DNA from: Desulfovibrio inopinatus DSM 10711
GTDB taxonomy: Bacteria; Desulfobacterota; Desulfovibrionia; Desulfovibrionales; Desulfovibrionaceae
Assembly: GCF_000429305.1 (NCBI RefSeq)
Contig: NZ_AUBP01000010.1
Coordinates: forward strand, 124,001-188,000
Direction of reading: 5' to 3'
Length of the DNA: 64,000 nt
Positions 19,699 to 28,508 of this stretch are shown here, one piece after another. Position numbers and translations under genes: made by a program. Below the pieces are notes generated by a model. It did not search any database. It was not told the origin of the DNA and worked only from the letters and a program-made list of their open reading frames with translations. Numbering within the stretch: position 1 is the first letter of the stretch; every line of letters starts with the position of its first letter.

Positions 19699-21063
19699 TT
19701 ATTGGAAATCGTAACCGTTGCTCAAAGGTATATCGGTACTGCTGCCATGATGACGGTGAAAAACTTTTTGCATTTCTTCAAGGAACGTATCCTCGGCAAA
19801 AAATCGCGCCTCTTCAAGGAGAAGGCAATAATCTTCCTTGGTCAAAATGTGAACGAGTTCTGTAAGATCAAATTCTTTGAACATGGCTTTTGCCATAACA
19901 TGAACTTCTTCTCGCGTAATGCAAAGTGTGAAGACTTTCTCACAGAGAATTTTGGGGATGTCCTCGAAAAGGTTGATAAATCGGTTGAGTTGAGAGGCTG
20001 TGGCATTGGAGAGGAAATGCGTGACAATCGCATCAAGGAGAACTTCAAAGTTTTCATGAGTTTCGTAATGCGGAACGGAGAGAAGACTGCTTTTATCAAG
20101 AGTGTTGTTTGTAAGCAGGGTATGCATTTGTTGAGAGAAATGTCTATAATTTCGTAAGATGAATGTCATCCCCCATCCGCACGGCGTGGTCCAGCAACCC
20201 GCATCGCCAATAAAGACGACATGATCTTCCGCAATTTGTTGTGAAGAAACCGTGCCAGACGGATACCAGCCATGTTTTAATTCTTGAATCTCAAGGTCAT
20301 GGAAATTCGGTGTTGTTGGTTCTTCACGAATGACCTTCATGTATTCTTTTTCCATGAATTCAAGTGGCATGCGTTCTTTTCGCAGATAAAAGACAAAAGA
20401 GAACGATGTCGATTCATCGAGAATTTCATATTCAAAAACAGGGCGCCCATTCGCCATGGAGGCATCGGGGTCGATCGTGGAATCTTCAAATGTTTGCCAC
20501 AGCATATAGTCACCGACTTTCATACCGTTCAAACCGTTTGGATGCTTTCCAACACTTCCGTAGACCGACCACCAGTAGTCATTCGATCGGTCGATGTGAT
20601 ATTTTTGTAGAATCGGTGAATTTTGGCCCGAGGCATCAATGAGTAATCGAGTTTTCAAGATACCTGCCGTGGTCTCGACACTGACGATCCCATCAGTGAC
20701 ATTATGATCTGAATAGGAGCAGGTATTGATAATATCGCCACCGTTACTTTTAATGACCTCAATCCAATGAGCCAAGAGGGCATGTTCGTCGACATAAGGA
20801 TATCGGTCGAACAGTTCGGCTCTCCAATTCAAGTTTGCCCCACCGTATGTTTGTGTCATGAATGTTGTCACGCCGTTATACGTGTAGGGCATGACATCTT
20901 CATTGACGACGTCTAGCGGAACAAACCAACTTTTCGTTGTTTTTCCTGCGTACTCCTTGTCAATGACTATAATGTCGTGGTCGGCTGACAGCTCGGAGCC
21001 AACCGCAAGCCCAGCGGGGCCGCCTCCGATAATGATCGTGTCATAAATTTTGTTCGCGTCCAT
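19699..21063 (-). CDS. Lycopene cyclase-like FAD-dependent oxidoreductase
   Basis: A 454-residue flavoprotein. The N-terminal dinucleotide-binding motif is IIIGGGPAGLA, with VIDKE at the end of the second strand; a later FIGDAGCWTTPCGWG matches the GD motif of lycopene cyclase/geranylgeranyl-reductase-type flavoproteins. The overall layout is that of the lycopene cyclase family, which performs FAD-dependent, non-redox cyclisation of isoprenoids. No carotenoid synthesis genes are nearby, so the substrate is open. GGGAGA lies before the ATG at 21063; the longer upstream frame is not supported. It sits 69 bases before the receiver-GGDEF gene and may be the first gene of that operon. Confidence 0.75.
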   Translation of the reverse strand: MDANKIYDTIIIGGGPAGLAVGSELSADHDIIVIDKEYAGKTTKSWFVPLDVVNEDVMPYTYNGVTTFMTQTYGGANLNWRAELFDRYPYVDEHALLAHWIEVIKSNGGDIINTCSYSDHNVTDGIVSVETTAGILKTRLLIDASGQNSPILQKYHIDRSNDYWWSVYGSVGKHPNGLNGMKVGDYMLWQTFEDSTIDPDASMANGRPVFEYEILDESTSFSFVFYLRKERMPLEFMEKEYMKVIREEPTTPNFHDLEIQELKHGWYPSGTVSSQQIAEDHVVFIGDAGCWTTPCGWGMTFILRNYRHFSQQMHTLLTNNTLDKSSLLSVPHYETHENFEVLLDAIVTHFLSNATASQLNRFINLFEDIPKILCEKVFTLCITREEVHVMAKAMFKEFDLTELVHILTKEDYCLLLEEARFFAEDTFLEEMQKVFHRHHGSSTDIPLSNGYDFQ

Positions 21064-21933
21064 TTGGATTCTCCCATGGCCGAAGTGGCGGTCCAACGTT
21101 AAAAACATGTCTCCTTGGCAAGGATGGAGTCTTTGCCGGGAGAGAGTACAGCTTGGGGTGTATAAAGGTATGGATTGTAAAACGCACCATGGTGCGAAGA
21201 TATATCGCGTTATCTGGGAGGAGGCGTGAAGCGCCTTTTATAAGTGAAATGTATCGACCAACTGATTTGTTCCAACGACATGCACGCGTCATCAGTGGTG
21301 CGAGAGGCAGGGCAGAATACTGCCCAATTCTCAAAAAGAGCAATAGGATAGACCTGTTGCCTCGCCGTATAAAAAGTGGGAAGGCGGGCATAATACTACA
21401 TTGAGTTGAACAAAATCACGTGGGGTATGATTTCGGACATACGCTTACTATCGCGAACTCAGATTTCGCGTTACGGCAAATATGTGCTGCTCGAAGTTGA
21501 TTCTCGGACGGATCTTTCGTGAAGTATAACCAAATCAATGGAATTGTGCAATGCCACTGCGATGATAACAATTCTAGAACGCGTTATAACGTAGCTTTGA
21601 AAGGTTGAAAAACGGGACGTACAGTGTTGATATACGGAGAAAGACGACGGCGACATGGTGATCTTTGTCCGTTTTGAATACATTGGGAGATATTTCGCTG
21701 GTGGGTTTCATTACACCGACGAGACGTGAGGTGACTTAAAGGAAAGCGATTTCGCCGCTTTTTGAAAGAGATGGCGAGGCGGTATCAAAACTCTTGATGG
21801 ATTTGATTTCAACGCGGCGTATATACATGAAAAGGCCCTCCAGTACTCAAGGCTATGTGCTTGCTAACTTTTCAGGAGAGTGTATATGGGGTGTTCGTGG
21901 TTCGCTCTCGACTATGTCGAGTATCTTTCATTT
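21064..21933. other. Gene-free stretch of about 870 bases
   Basis: No convincing gene on either strand; the only open frames are short and lack good ribosome sites or protein-like composition. It should contain the promoter of the minus-strand signalling operon and the 3' end of the glycosyltransferase transcript. I could not identify -10/-35 elements or a terminator with confidence. Confidence 0.5.
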
Positions 21934-23571
21934 TTAGGAAAATCGGTCAAACATCGCTTTGCATCCCGCCATTTCCCGGCTTTGGGCACTTCGTTTAAAG
22001 ATGTCGATTTTTCCAAGTCGTTGCGCTGTAGCGCGAGCCAATTCAAATTCTTCCAGAGCATCACGGATTCGAAATGCACGGGCATTGAGTCCTGCGAGCT
22101 TCAGGCTCAATCGCCAATCGTCGCGAAAATGAAGTGAAATGTTGGAGAGCAGACCAATTCGTTGGAGTTCTAAACCGGAATATCGGCTTAATATCGACTC
22201 GAAACGTCTGACCAAGCGATGATTATTGATGTCGAGTGAAACGGCTTCGGCGAGCAGGTCCACTGTTGTCAGCGGGAGATGTTCTTCGTCGTTGAACGGA
22301 AAGCCAAGATTGGCGATTTTGTCATGCTTGATGCAAACATCTGCGAATCGGACAAGTAGATCAGTCGGACCATTTACAGGTGTCAGTGGTTGATTCTCGG
22401 CACGGCATTGGCGAAACCAGAAGGCTTTGGCCATTTCCCACATATTGCATCGTAGACCGATTACTGCTCCTGTAAGATTGAAGTCGAGGCTGGTGTGATG
22501 GCTATTCTGCGTGAGAGCGAAGAGAGCGGCTTTTTTCGCCTCCTCTTTCGCCTGCATGAACCAAAAGACGCGAAGGGTCAAAGCTGCGGCTTCTGGATAG
22601 TGAATGTGACGGGCAAGTCCTTGGACAACGCTGGCTGGACGTATTGCGATCAGATGGGCCAGAAAAAGATGTGCCAATGTGAGTTGAAGTTGAAAATCGG
22701 CATCCTGTCCGGTCAGTGCTGTCTGCGACGTTTTACCGACAAGATCGAGCAGGGCTTGTGCCCGGTGGACGGCCATATGCCTGTTCCGGACAGCTTCGTA
22801 GGCACGGCGTGCTTTCTCAACATATTCGTCTGGATGCGCGATCGCGTGGGCGAGCTTGTCTTCCAGGTCGAAAACATCTTCAAACGTTTCGATTTCACGA
22901 CCGGGTTCGAGAAGGTCTTCCAATCCGGGAGTACGATCTTGATTAAAGACCAAACACCCGGCTGCTGTTGCCTGGAAAAGACGCATATTGATTTCCGAAG
23001 AAATGCCTTCATTTGGAGCAAACCGTGTGTCTCCATAGAGCGCAAGCATGTCGGCGTAGGGGATTTCTGTTTCAATGCGGGCGTGAAATCGTTTTTGTAA
23101 AAAATCGGCGAATCGTTTTCGTACGGGCCGATACTGCGTGATACGTCCAACGAACGTGACTGTGTTGTGGCGCTTGTGAAAAGGCTGCCAGGGACGATCT
23201 TGCCCCCACCAGGTCACCCAGTCGGTATGAGGGTGACCATCTTGCCGGAGTGCCTCGGCCCAGTTTTTTTGGGTGGAAGCAACGACATCAAAAAGTTTGG
23301 CATAATGTCTGTGCCAATAGAAATTGAGATGGGGATCGAGAGCCCAAAAGAGTTTCGGGCATTGCAACGCATCCAGGTCTTTGAGAATGACCCGCGGTGC
23401 AAGGATTTCCTGTTGAATGAGCAAATCTGGGGTGAACTTTCTCCGTTCGCACTCTTCGGCAATAGATATGACGCCGGGTTTGGGGTGGAGTACAAGAATA
23501 TGCTCACCGCCCCCGGCGAAGTAGCCGTCTAGACCGGGGGAGACGACGCAGACGCGGGGGACGACAGGCAT
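21934..23571 (-). CDS. CgeB-like family 1-type glycosyltransferase
   Basis: A 545-residue soluble protein. Residues ~1-270 match the CgeB/DUF3880 glycosyltransferase layout: HPHLNFYWHRHY-like region, TFVGRI..YRPVRKRF strand, and the donor-site segment APNEGISSEINMRLFQATAA followed by GCLVFNQD. The C-terminal half (~280-545) is helical and repeat-like, possibly TPR. GGTGGAG is seven to eight bases before the ATG. Such proteins glycosylate surface or flagellar components in many bacteria. Its place behind DUF2156 and MATE genes suggests an envelope role, by inference. Confidence 0.8.
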   Translation of the reverse strand: MPVVPRVCVVSPGLDGYFAGGGEHILVLHPKPGVISIAEECERRKFTPDLLIQQEILAPRVILKDLDALQCPKLFWALDPHLNFYWHRHYAKLFDVVASTQKNWAEALRQDGHPHTDWVTWWGQDRPWQPFHKRHNTVTFVGRITQYRPVRKRFADFLQKRFHARIETEIPYADMLALYGDTRFAPNEGISSEINMRLFQATAAGCLVFNQDRTPGLEDLLEPGREIETFEDVFDLEDKLAHAIAHPDEYVEKARRAYEAVRNRHMAVHRAQALLDLVGKTSQTALTGQDADFQLQLTLAHLFLAHLIAIRPASVVQGLARHIHYPEAAALTLRVFWFMQAKEEAKKAALFALTQNSHHTSLDFNLTGAVIGLRCNMWEMAKAFWFRQCRAENQPLTPVNGPTDLLVRFADVCIKHDKIANLGFPFNDEEHLPLTTVDLLAEAVSLDINNHRLVRRFESILSRYSGLELQRIGLLSNISLHFRDDWRLSLKLAGLNARAFRIRDALEEFELARATAQRLGKIDIFKRSAQSREMAGCKAMFDRFS

Positions 23572-23586
23572 AACTGAACTCCACCG

Positions 23587-23602
23587 AGCAGCCTCGGCTG
23601 CT
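23587..23602. repeat. Intercistronic hairpin
   Basis: AGCAGCC and GGCTGCT with a two-base loop fill the 30-base gap between the DUF2156 gene and the glycosyltransferase gene. No T-run follows on the minus strand, so it may modulate rather than end transcription. Confidence 0.4.
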
Positions 23603-24477
23603 TATTTTACAAGAATATTGTATTTCTTAAGGAATCCGACCGGGTTATACGACATTTTGGCTTTACGCAAGCCTTCGTCGCCGATGTCTTGCTCTCGATT
23701 GACGATGTCGTACTGTGATGCGGTGTGTTCAAGAAATTGTTGGTTGATGGCTTGGTATACACCTTTGAAGTTGGTGTGTCCTTTTTCAAAGTGGATGACC
23801 ACGGTACCTGGTTCGAGTTCTTCGGCGACAGTGTAGGCGATGACTTTCCCATCCACTTTAATTGTTCCACCGAAGAGTTCAGGCTGTCTATCAAACGTTT
23901 TTAAAACACGAGATATGGCTTTGTTCTCTGCAATAAGCGTTTTATTACATTCATCTTCACGCCAGAGACACCAGTCTGACTGCATTTCAAGAACTTCCTC
24001 AATGCAATCCGGTGATATTACATGGTATTCAAAATCGTAGTGCTTGCTGAATTGTTTAAGGAGATTCTTTTTTTTATGGAATCGATTTCCTTTTAATTCA
24101 ATGAGCTCTTGAACGGAGTAGAGGTAGTCGAAATGGTCGCGCAACTCTTTGACTTCAATCTTGTCTCCAAGTTGTGCAGAGAGGCTGTTGGCTAGCGTTT
24201 CCGGGATACGGATGAATTCCATGCCCGCAGCTATACACGGGCATCCGGTCCAATCGACGGCATCCCAATTGCCGACGGGAGCCCAATAGACAACATGGGG
24301 AATCGTTTGGCGAATGAGAACATAATCGGGGGTGAATGCCCATTCGAGACCGTATGATTCGGCCCATCCATAAATATTTCCGAAGCTATAATCCGAGGCT
24401 TTTTGTGGCATTTTCGACAATGCGGCCAGGTACTCTTCCCTTCGGGCGAGACTTGGCGCTTCAAACTCCATGTGCAT
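23602..24477 (-). CDS. DUF2156 (MprF C-terminal-like) protein
   Basis: A 291-residue soluble protein resembling the cytosolic domain of MprF lysyl-phosphatidylglycerol synthases, a GNAT-like double fold that moves acyl groups to lipids or other acceptors. Typical segments are SDYSFGNIYGWAE-like near the N-terminus, KGNRFHKKKNLLKQF mid-protein and FEKGHTNFKGVYQAINQ toward the end. There is no flippase domain. AAGGAG lies seven bases before the ATG at 24477, inside the last codons of the MATE gene, so the two overlap by 17 bases and are translationally coupled. Substrate unknown. Confidence 0.85.
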   Translation of the reverse strand: MHMEFEAPSLARREEYLAALSKMPQKASDYSFGNIYGWAESYGLEWAFTPDYVLIRQTIPHVVYWAPVGNWDAVDWTGCPCIAAGMEFIRIPETLANSLSAQLGDKIEVKELRDHFDYLYSVQELIELKGNRFHKKKNLLKQFSKHYDFEYHVISPDCIEEVLEMQSDWCLWREDECNKTLIAENKAISRVLKTFDRQPELFGGTIKVDGKVIAYTVAEELEPGTVVIHFEKGHTNFKGVYQAINQQFLEHTASQYDIVNREQDIGDEGLRKAKMSYNPVGFLKKYNILVK

Positions 24478-25867
24478 GTGATCGCTCCTTGCTGATGATG
24501 GGTTTGGTTTTACGCCCCAGGCTGAATCGTTGCCAGTTTTTGAACGTGAAAACGTACAGAAGGCTAAACGCCTGGACGATTTGCGAGACGAGCATAGATG
24601 CCCAAACACCGGCTGCATCGTGTAAGACAAGATGCCCAAGTACATAGGCTGTGGGCAAACGAACCAACCAGATGGCCAATGAAAATGCGACCAGGTTATA
24701 GAGCGTTGCCCCGGCCCCATTGAGCGAACCGGCCAGGATCATGGTGCAGACCGTAAACGGAATAGACAAGAGGTTATACTTTAAATAGCTGACAGCCTCG
24801 GCGAGTACGCGAGGATCAACGGCAAAGATTGATGCCGCATTTTGAGCAAATGGCCAGATACAGGCTGAGAGGACAGTCAGAAAGCCAACACCTATAGCGG
24901 CAATACGAAAACCGAAGCGTTTCGCTTCTTCAGGATTTCCTGCACCCAAATAATGCCCCACAAGGATGGATGCCGTCAAATTGAGTGCAAAGGCAGGGAG
25001 AAAAAGCAGTGATTCGATCCGAATACCTGCCGACATGCCAGCCAATGCATCAACACTTCCCTCCGGCAATGATGCCGTGATGGCGAACAGGACAAGGTAT
25101 CCGGTTTGCCAGGAAACCTGCATTAACCCTGATGGCCAGGCGACTTTGAACAGGTAACCGATGCCGCGTCGCATCCAGCGAACAGGAGGGATTGTTTCTC
25201 GCAGGAGGAGACCTTTATACTTGAGAATGCACAAATTGAACATGAGACCTGCAGTTACCGAGCCGAAGGTTGTCCATGCCAATCCTTTATACCCAAGCTC
25301 CGGCAATCCCCATAACCCGAATCCCAATCCAAAATCACCAATGGCGTTCAGTATTGTCATGATGCTCATGGAAACGAGCGGGATCTTGACTTCTTTCCGA
25401 GCGCGAAACACGGCATTCGTGATGATGAACAGGTATTGGATAGGGAGCAGGAGCAAGAACACGCTGAGAATATACGATGTGATGTCCTCAAGACCGGTCG
25501 GGACTTGGAGAAGACCGAGGAAGAGGTCTTTAAAAATTTGGCCGACAATCAGAATAACTCCACCAAGAAGTACCCCGAGAAGAAGGCTCATTCCGATATA
25601 CCGCTGAGCACGGAGTTCTTTCCCCGCGCCAATAGACTGACTTACTGCAGCCACGGTACCGTTGGAGGTTGCGATGGCAAGGACGAGAAAGAAGAAGAGC
25701 GCATGGGAAATCATCCCAAACGCAGCTTGCTCTTCTCGACCGAGGCGAGCGGCAACAAAAACATCGGCTGCTCCGACAAAAAAGTGGAACAGCATCATAA
25801 GAATTTGAGGCCAGGCCAAGTGCCAGATAGCACGATATGGTGAGTCAAGGTCAATAGAAGCAGTCAT
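24461..25867 (-). CDS. MATE-family multidrug/flippase-type transporter
   Basis: A 468-residue membrane protein with about 12 predicted helices in two similar halves, the MATE/MOP layout. Residues ~10-30 (IWHLAWPQILMMLFHFFVGA) and the second-half helix with AWPSGLMQVSWQTGYL fit this family. MATE proteins are Na+/H+ antiporters for drugs or metabolites; MOP relatives flip lipids. The frame extends far upstream of 25867, but that extension lacks family similarity and looks spurious. Shine-Dalgarno at 25867 is weak. It is the first gene of the three-gene chain with DUF2156 and the glycosyltransferase. Confidence 0.88.
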   Translation of the reverse strand: MTASIDLDSPYRAIWHLAWPQILMMLFHFFVGAADVFVAARLGREEQAAFGMISHALFFFLVLAIATSNGTVAAVSQSIGAGKELRAQRYIGMSLLLGVLLGGVILIVGQIFKDLFLGLLQVPTGLEDITSYILSVFLLLLPIQYLFIITNAVFRARKEVKIPLVSMSIMTILNAIGDFGLGFGLWGLPELGYKGLAWTTFGSVTAGLMFNLCILKYKGLLLRETIPPVRWMRRGIGYLFKVAWPSGLMQVSWQTGYLVLFAITASLPEGSVDALAGMSAGIRIESLLFLPAFALNLTASILVGHYLGAGNPEEAKRFGFRIAAIGVGFLTVLSACIWPFAQNAASIFAVDPRVLAEAVSYLKYNLLSIPFTVCTMILAGSLNGAGATLYNLVAFSLAIWLVRLPTAYVLGHLVLHDAAGVWASMLVSQIVQAFSLLYVFTFKNWQRFSLGRKTKPIISKERSHAHGV

Positions 25868-26255
25868 GATTTTTGATTCGTTCTCGTCACGAATAGGCTT
25901 GTCGCCGTGACAAAAGATGGTTATGCTAAAGTTAACATAGGTAATGGAGACGCTTCTGAACGAGTATTCTAATGCCGTTACAGAAGAACCTGAAGCCTGT
26001 GTCCTATTGTTGCCGTCTCGTCCAGAGTCACGCGCACGAAACGGTGGAGAAGTACGAGGCAGAAAATTTTTGAATGGATTCGGACCAATACAGCCGGTTT
26101 CGCTGACCAGAGGTGAGCCAAACGTTGGAGTGATGTTTGGAGCGAAACACGAATGCAACGATGTAAGTCCGAGAGACAAAACCGTCAAGACGGTGTTGAC
26201 GAAAACGTATTCGGTCCGAATGCGATGACTCGTTAACCCGGAAAAGGATGACACA
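25868..26255. other. Divergent promoter region between MATE and ModE-like genes
   Basis: About 390 bases with no gene I can support. The overlapping open frames in it look like shadows. It must hold promoters for both directions. I found no canonical ModE operator. Confidence 0.5.
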
Positions 26256-26639
26256 ATGGATGAGCTGTCGACTACGATGCGGTTGCATCTTTGGTTTGAA
26301 ACAGACGACGGCATGATTTTGGGACTTGGCCGGGCCAGATTATTGGCCTTGGTGGCTGAGACCGGATCTTTGAATAAAGCGGCAAAAGCCATGGGGATGT
26401 CCTATCGGGCAGCCTGGGGCCGCATAAAAAAAACTGAAGCAGTCCTGGGAGAACCTCTTTTGGAGAAAGAAGGAGGGCGCAAAGGCTTCACGCTAAACGA
26501 GAAAGGGAAGAGACTTGTCCAAACCTTCCAGACGTTGCACGCCGACATTGAGCAATATGCGCTGGAACAGGCTCGGACTCGTCTTCAATGGGACATTCAG
26601 CCTTTTAAGGATGCCACATATGACGACCCCGACAATTGA
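26256..26639 (+). CDS. ModE-type LysR-like winged-helix regulator
   Basis: A 127-residue protein matching the N-terminal DNA-binding half of ModE: LLALVAETGSLNKAAKAMGM then SYRAAWGRIK is the helix-turn-helix, followed by GGRKGFTLNEKG, the wing. It lacks the C-terminal molybdate-binding domains, like other ModE-N-only regulators. AAGGA is about eight bases before the ATG. It overlaps the downstream FmdE/MoeA-like gene by 20 bases, suggesting it controls molybdenum-related genes or its own operon. Confidence 0.88.
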   Translation: MDELSTTMRLHLWFETDDGMILGLGRARLLALVAETGSLNKAAKAMGMSYRAAWGRIKKTEAVLGEPLLEKEGGRKGFTLNEKGKRLVQTFQTLHADIEQYALEQARTRLQWDIQPFKDATYDDPDN

Positions 26640-28266
26640 GGCTTGCATTGGACAGTATTCTGCAGATCAATACATTGATCTTATAACTCGATTCCACAGT
26701 TATCCAGCGCCAGGACTTATTGTCGGTGGATTTATGGTGGAATTGGCCAAACGCCATATGCCCGAAGGGGTGCTCTACGACGCTGTTGCAGAGACCTCCT
26801 CATGCCTGCCCGATGCCATACAGCTTCTCACCCCATGTACGGCAGGCAACAACTGGCTGAAAATTGTCGACTTGGGTCGATATGCCATGACGTTGTTCAA
26901 TAAGCATACGGGCGAAGGTGTTCGTGTGCATCTCGATCAGGCCAAGCTTGGTGGCTATGACGAGTATAGAGTCTGGTATTTCAAGGAAAAGCACAAGAAA
27001 GATCAGAACTCGAGCAAGCTGCGCAGACAAATATTTGAAGCAGGAGAGTCGGTGCTGACCGTAACTCCGGTTCGTGTTCTTGATCGGTATGTTGGCAAGG
27101 TCAGTAAAGGGGGTATTGGCGTCTGTCCCATCTGTAACGAAGCCTACCCCGTTCGGCACGGCCCTGTGTGTTTGGGCTGTTCCGGCCAGGCTCCGACGTT
27201 TTCTACCGAACCGTCGAAGGCATCATCTCTCGCGGCAAAGATTGTTCCTGTGGAAGAAGCCGTGGGGAAGACCACTGTCCACGACATGACACGTATCGCT
27301 CCAGGGACATTCAAGGGAGTTGAGTTCAAGCGAGGTCATACAATTTCTGTTGGTGACGTTTGTCGTCTCCAACATATGGGTCGTATGCATGTGTATGTTG
27401 CCGATGAAGAAGCTGCGGCTGGTGATGCCGTCCATGAGGACGAAGCTGCCGGTCGTTTTGCGACTTCCTTGTGTGCCGAGGGTTCGCTCGTTGCTGATGG
27501 TCCGGTTCATGAAGGAAAAATTACGTTAGCAGCAGCACATGATGGTTTGCTTTTGGTCAATGACGAGGCTTTGAAAGCATTCAATTTATGTCCTGATGTG
27601 GCTCTTTCCGTCAGACGTTCGGCCAGTCTCGTCAAAAAGGGTGATCGTGTCGCCGGAGTTCGAGCTCTTCCGCTTTTTATCGATCGGCCTCGTTTCCTCG
27701 CCGCTCATAGTGTCTTAAAACGCGGCACGGTGATTTCGGTGGCTCCACTGCGTCCCGCAAAAGTCGGCATTCTCATTACCGGCACCGAAGTTTTTCAGGG
27801 TCTCATTGAGGACCGGTTCGAACCGATTTTGACGAAAAAGGTGCAGGCTCTTGGTAGTCAGGTTATTGCGTCTCGTATTGTCCCTGACGATAAAGACGCG
27901 ATCAAGGCGGCCCTGGCCGATTTTCTTGGTGCAGGCTGCGATCTTATCATGACGACAGCAGGATTGTCGGTTGACCCCGATGATGTCACCCGGCAGGCGA
28001 TTATTGAGGCTGGCGCACAGGATATTCGCTTTGGGGTTCCATTGTTGCCTGGGAATATGGCGCTTGTAGCCAAAATCGGAGCGGCCGACTTGCTTGGTGT
28101 TCCCGCATGTGCGTTGTTCTACAAAACCACGAGTATTGACCGTCTTCTTCCTCGCATTCTGGCCGGAGTTTCACCAACGCGTCAGGAGTTGGCGTCGTTT
28201 GCCAATGGAGGATTCTGTCTCAACTGTGAAACGTGTTCCTTTCCGCACTGCCCCTTTGGTGGGTAG
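26620..28266 (+). CDS. FmdE-domain / MoeA-like molybdopterin protein
   Basis: A 548-residue protein. Residues ~1-140 are an FmdE-type domain (formylmethanofuran dehydrogenase operon protein E), but the usual H-G-H-x-C-P-G loop reads FHSYPAPG, losing the cysteine. A zinc ribbon follows (CPICNEAYP and CLGCSG, ~165-185). The C-terminal half is MoeA/MogA-like with KVGILITGTEVF and a TTAGLSVDPDD segment of the MoCF-binding fold. It ends in a Cys-rich tail (CLNCETCSFPHC). Two ATGs, 26611 and 26620, follow AAGG; 26620 has the better spacing. Likely role: molybdenum cofactor handling or insertion. Similar proteins are common in sulfate reducers. Confidence 0.8.
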   Translation: MTTPTIEACIGQYSADQYIDLITRFHSYPAPGLIVGGFMVELAKRHMPEGVLYDAVAETSSCLPDAIQLLTPCTAGNNWLKIVDLGRYAMTLFNKHTGEGVRVHLDQAKLGGYDEYRVWYFKEKHKKDQNSSKLRRQIFEAGESVLTVTPVRVLDRYVGKVSKGGIGVCPICNEAYPVRHGPVCLGCSGQAPTFSTEPSKASSLAAKIVPVEEAVGKTTVHDMTRIAPGTFKGVEFKRGHTISVGDVCRLQHMGRMHVYVADEEAAAGDAVHEDEAAGRFATSLCAEGSLVADGPVHEGKITLAAAHDGLLLVNDEALKAFNLCPDVALSVRRSASLVKKGDRVAGVRALPLFIDRPRFLAAHSVLKRGTVISVAPLRPAKVGILITGTEVFQGLIEDRFEPILTKKVQALGSQVIASRIVPDDKDAIKAALADFLGAGCDLIMTTAGLSVDPDDVTRQAIIEAGAQDIRFGVPLLPGNMALVAKIGAADLLGVPACALFYKTTSIDRLLPRILAGVSPTRQELASFANGGFCLNCETCSFPHCPFGG

Positions 28267-28282
28267 GGCATCGTAAATTTTC

Positions 28283-28306
28283 GGGGGAGACAATGTTGTC
28301 TTCCCC
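28283..28306 (+). terminator. Terminator-like hairpin after the FmdE/MoeA-like gene
   Basis: GGGGGAGACAA pairs with TTGTCTTCCCC (one G-U) over a two-base loop, 16 bases past the stop. The downstream sequence is AT-rich but has no clean T-run. Confidence 0.55.
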
Positions 28307-28508
28307 AGAGAAATATATTTCTGATTATTTCACGTCTCTCTGTGGACACCGGACCCACTAAAAATTTGAGCAGTGTCTCATGTGCTGTCGGCCCATTGGC
28401 TTTCTCTGTTCAAATTCCCTTCTTTGCCCTCCTCTTGCCAGCCGAAATTGTTGTGGTATGGTGCGTCCGGCCCTGCGGGGTACGCTTGTTTCGGGAAAAA
28501 ATGGCCGT

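Noticed and set aside
25868-26392. N-terminal extension of the MATE frame to 26392
   Set aside because: The added ~175 residues have low-complexity, non-membrane composition and overlap the divergent promoter; the MATE N-terminus starts at 25867.
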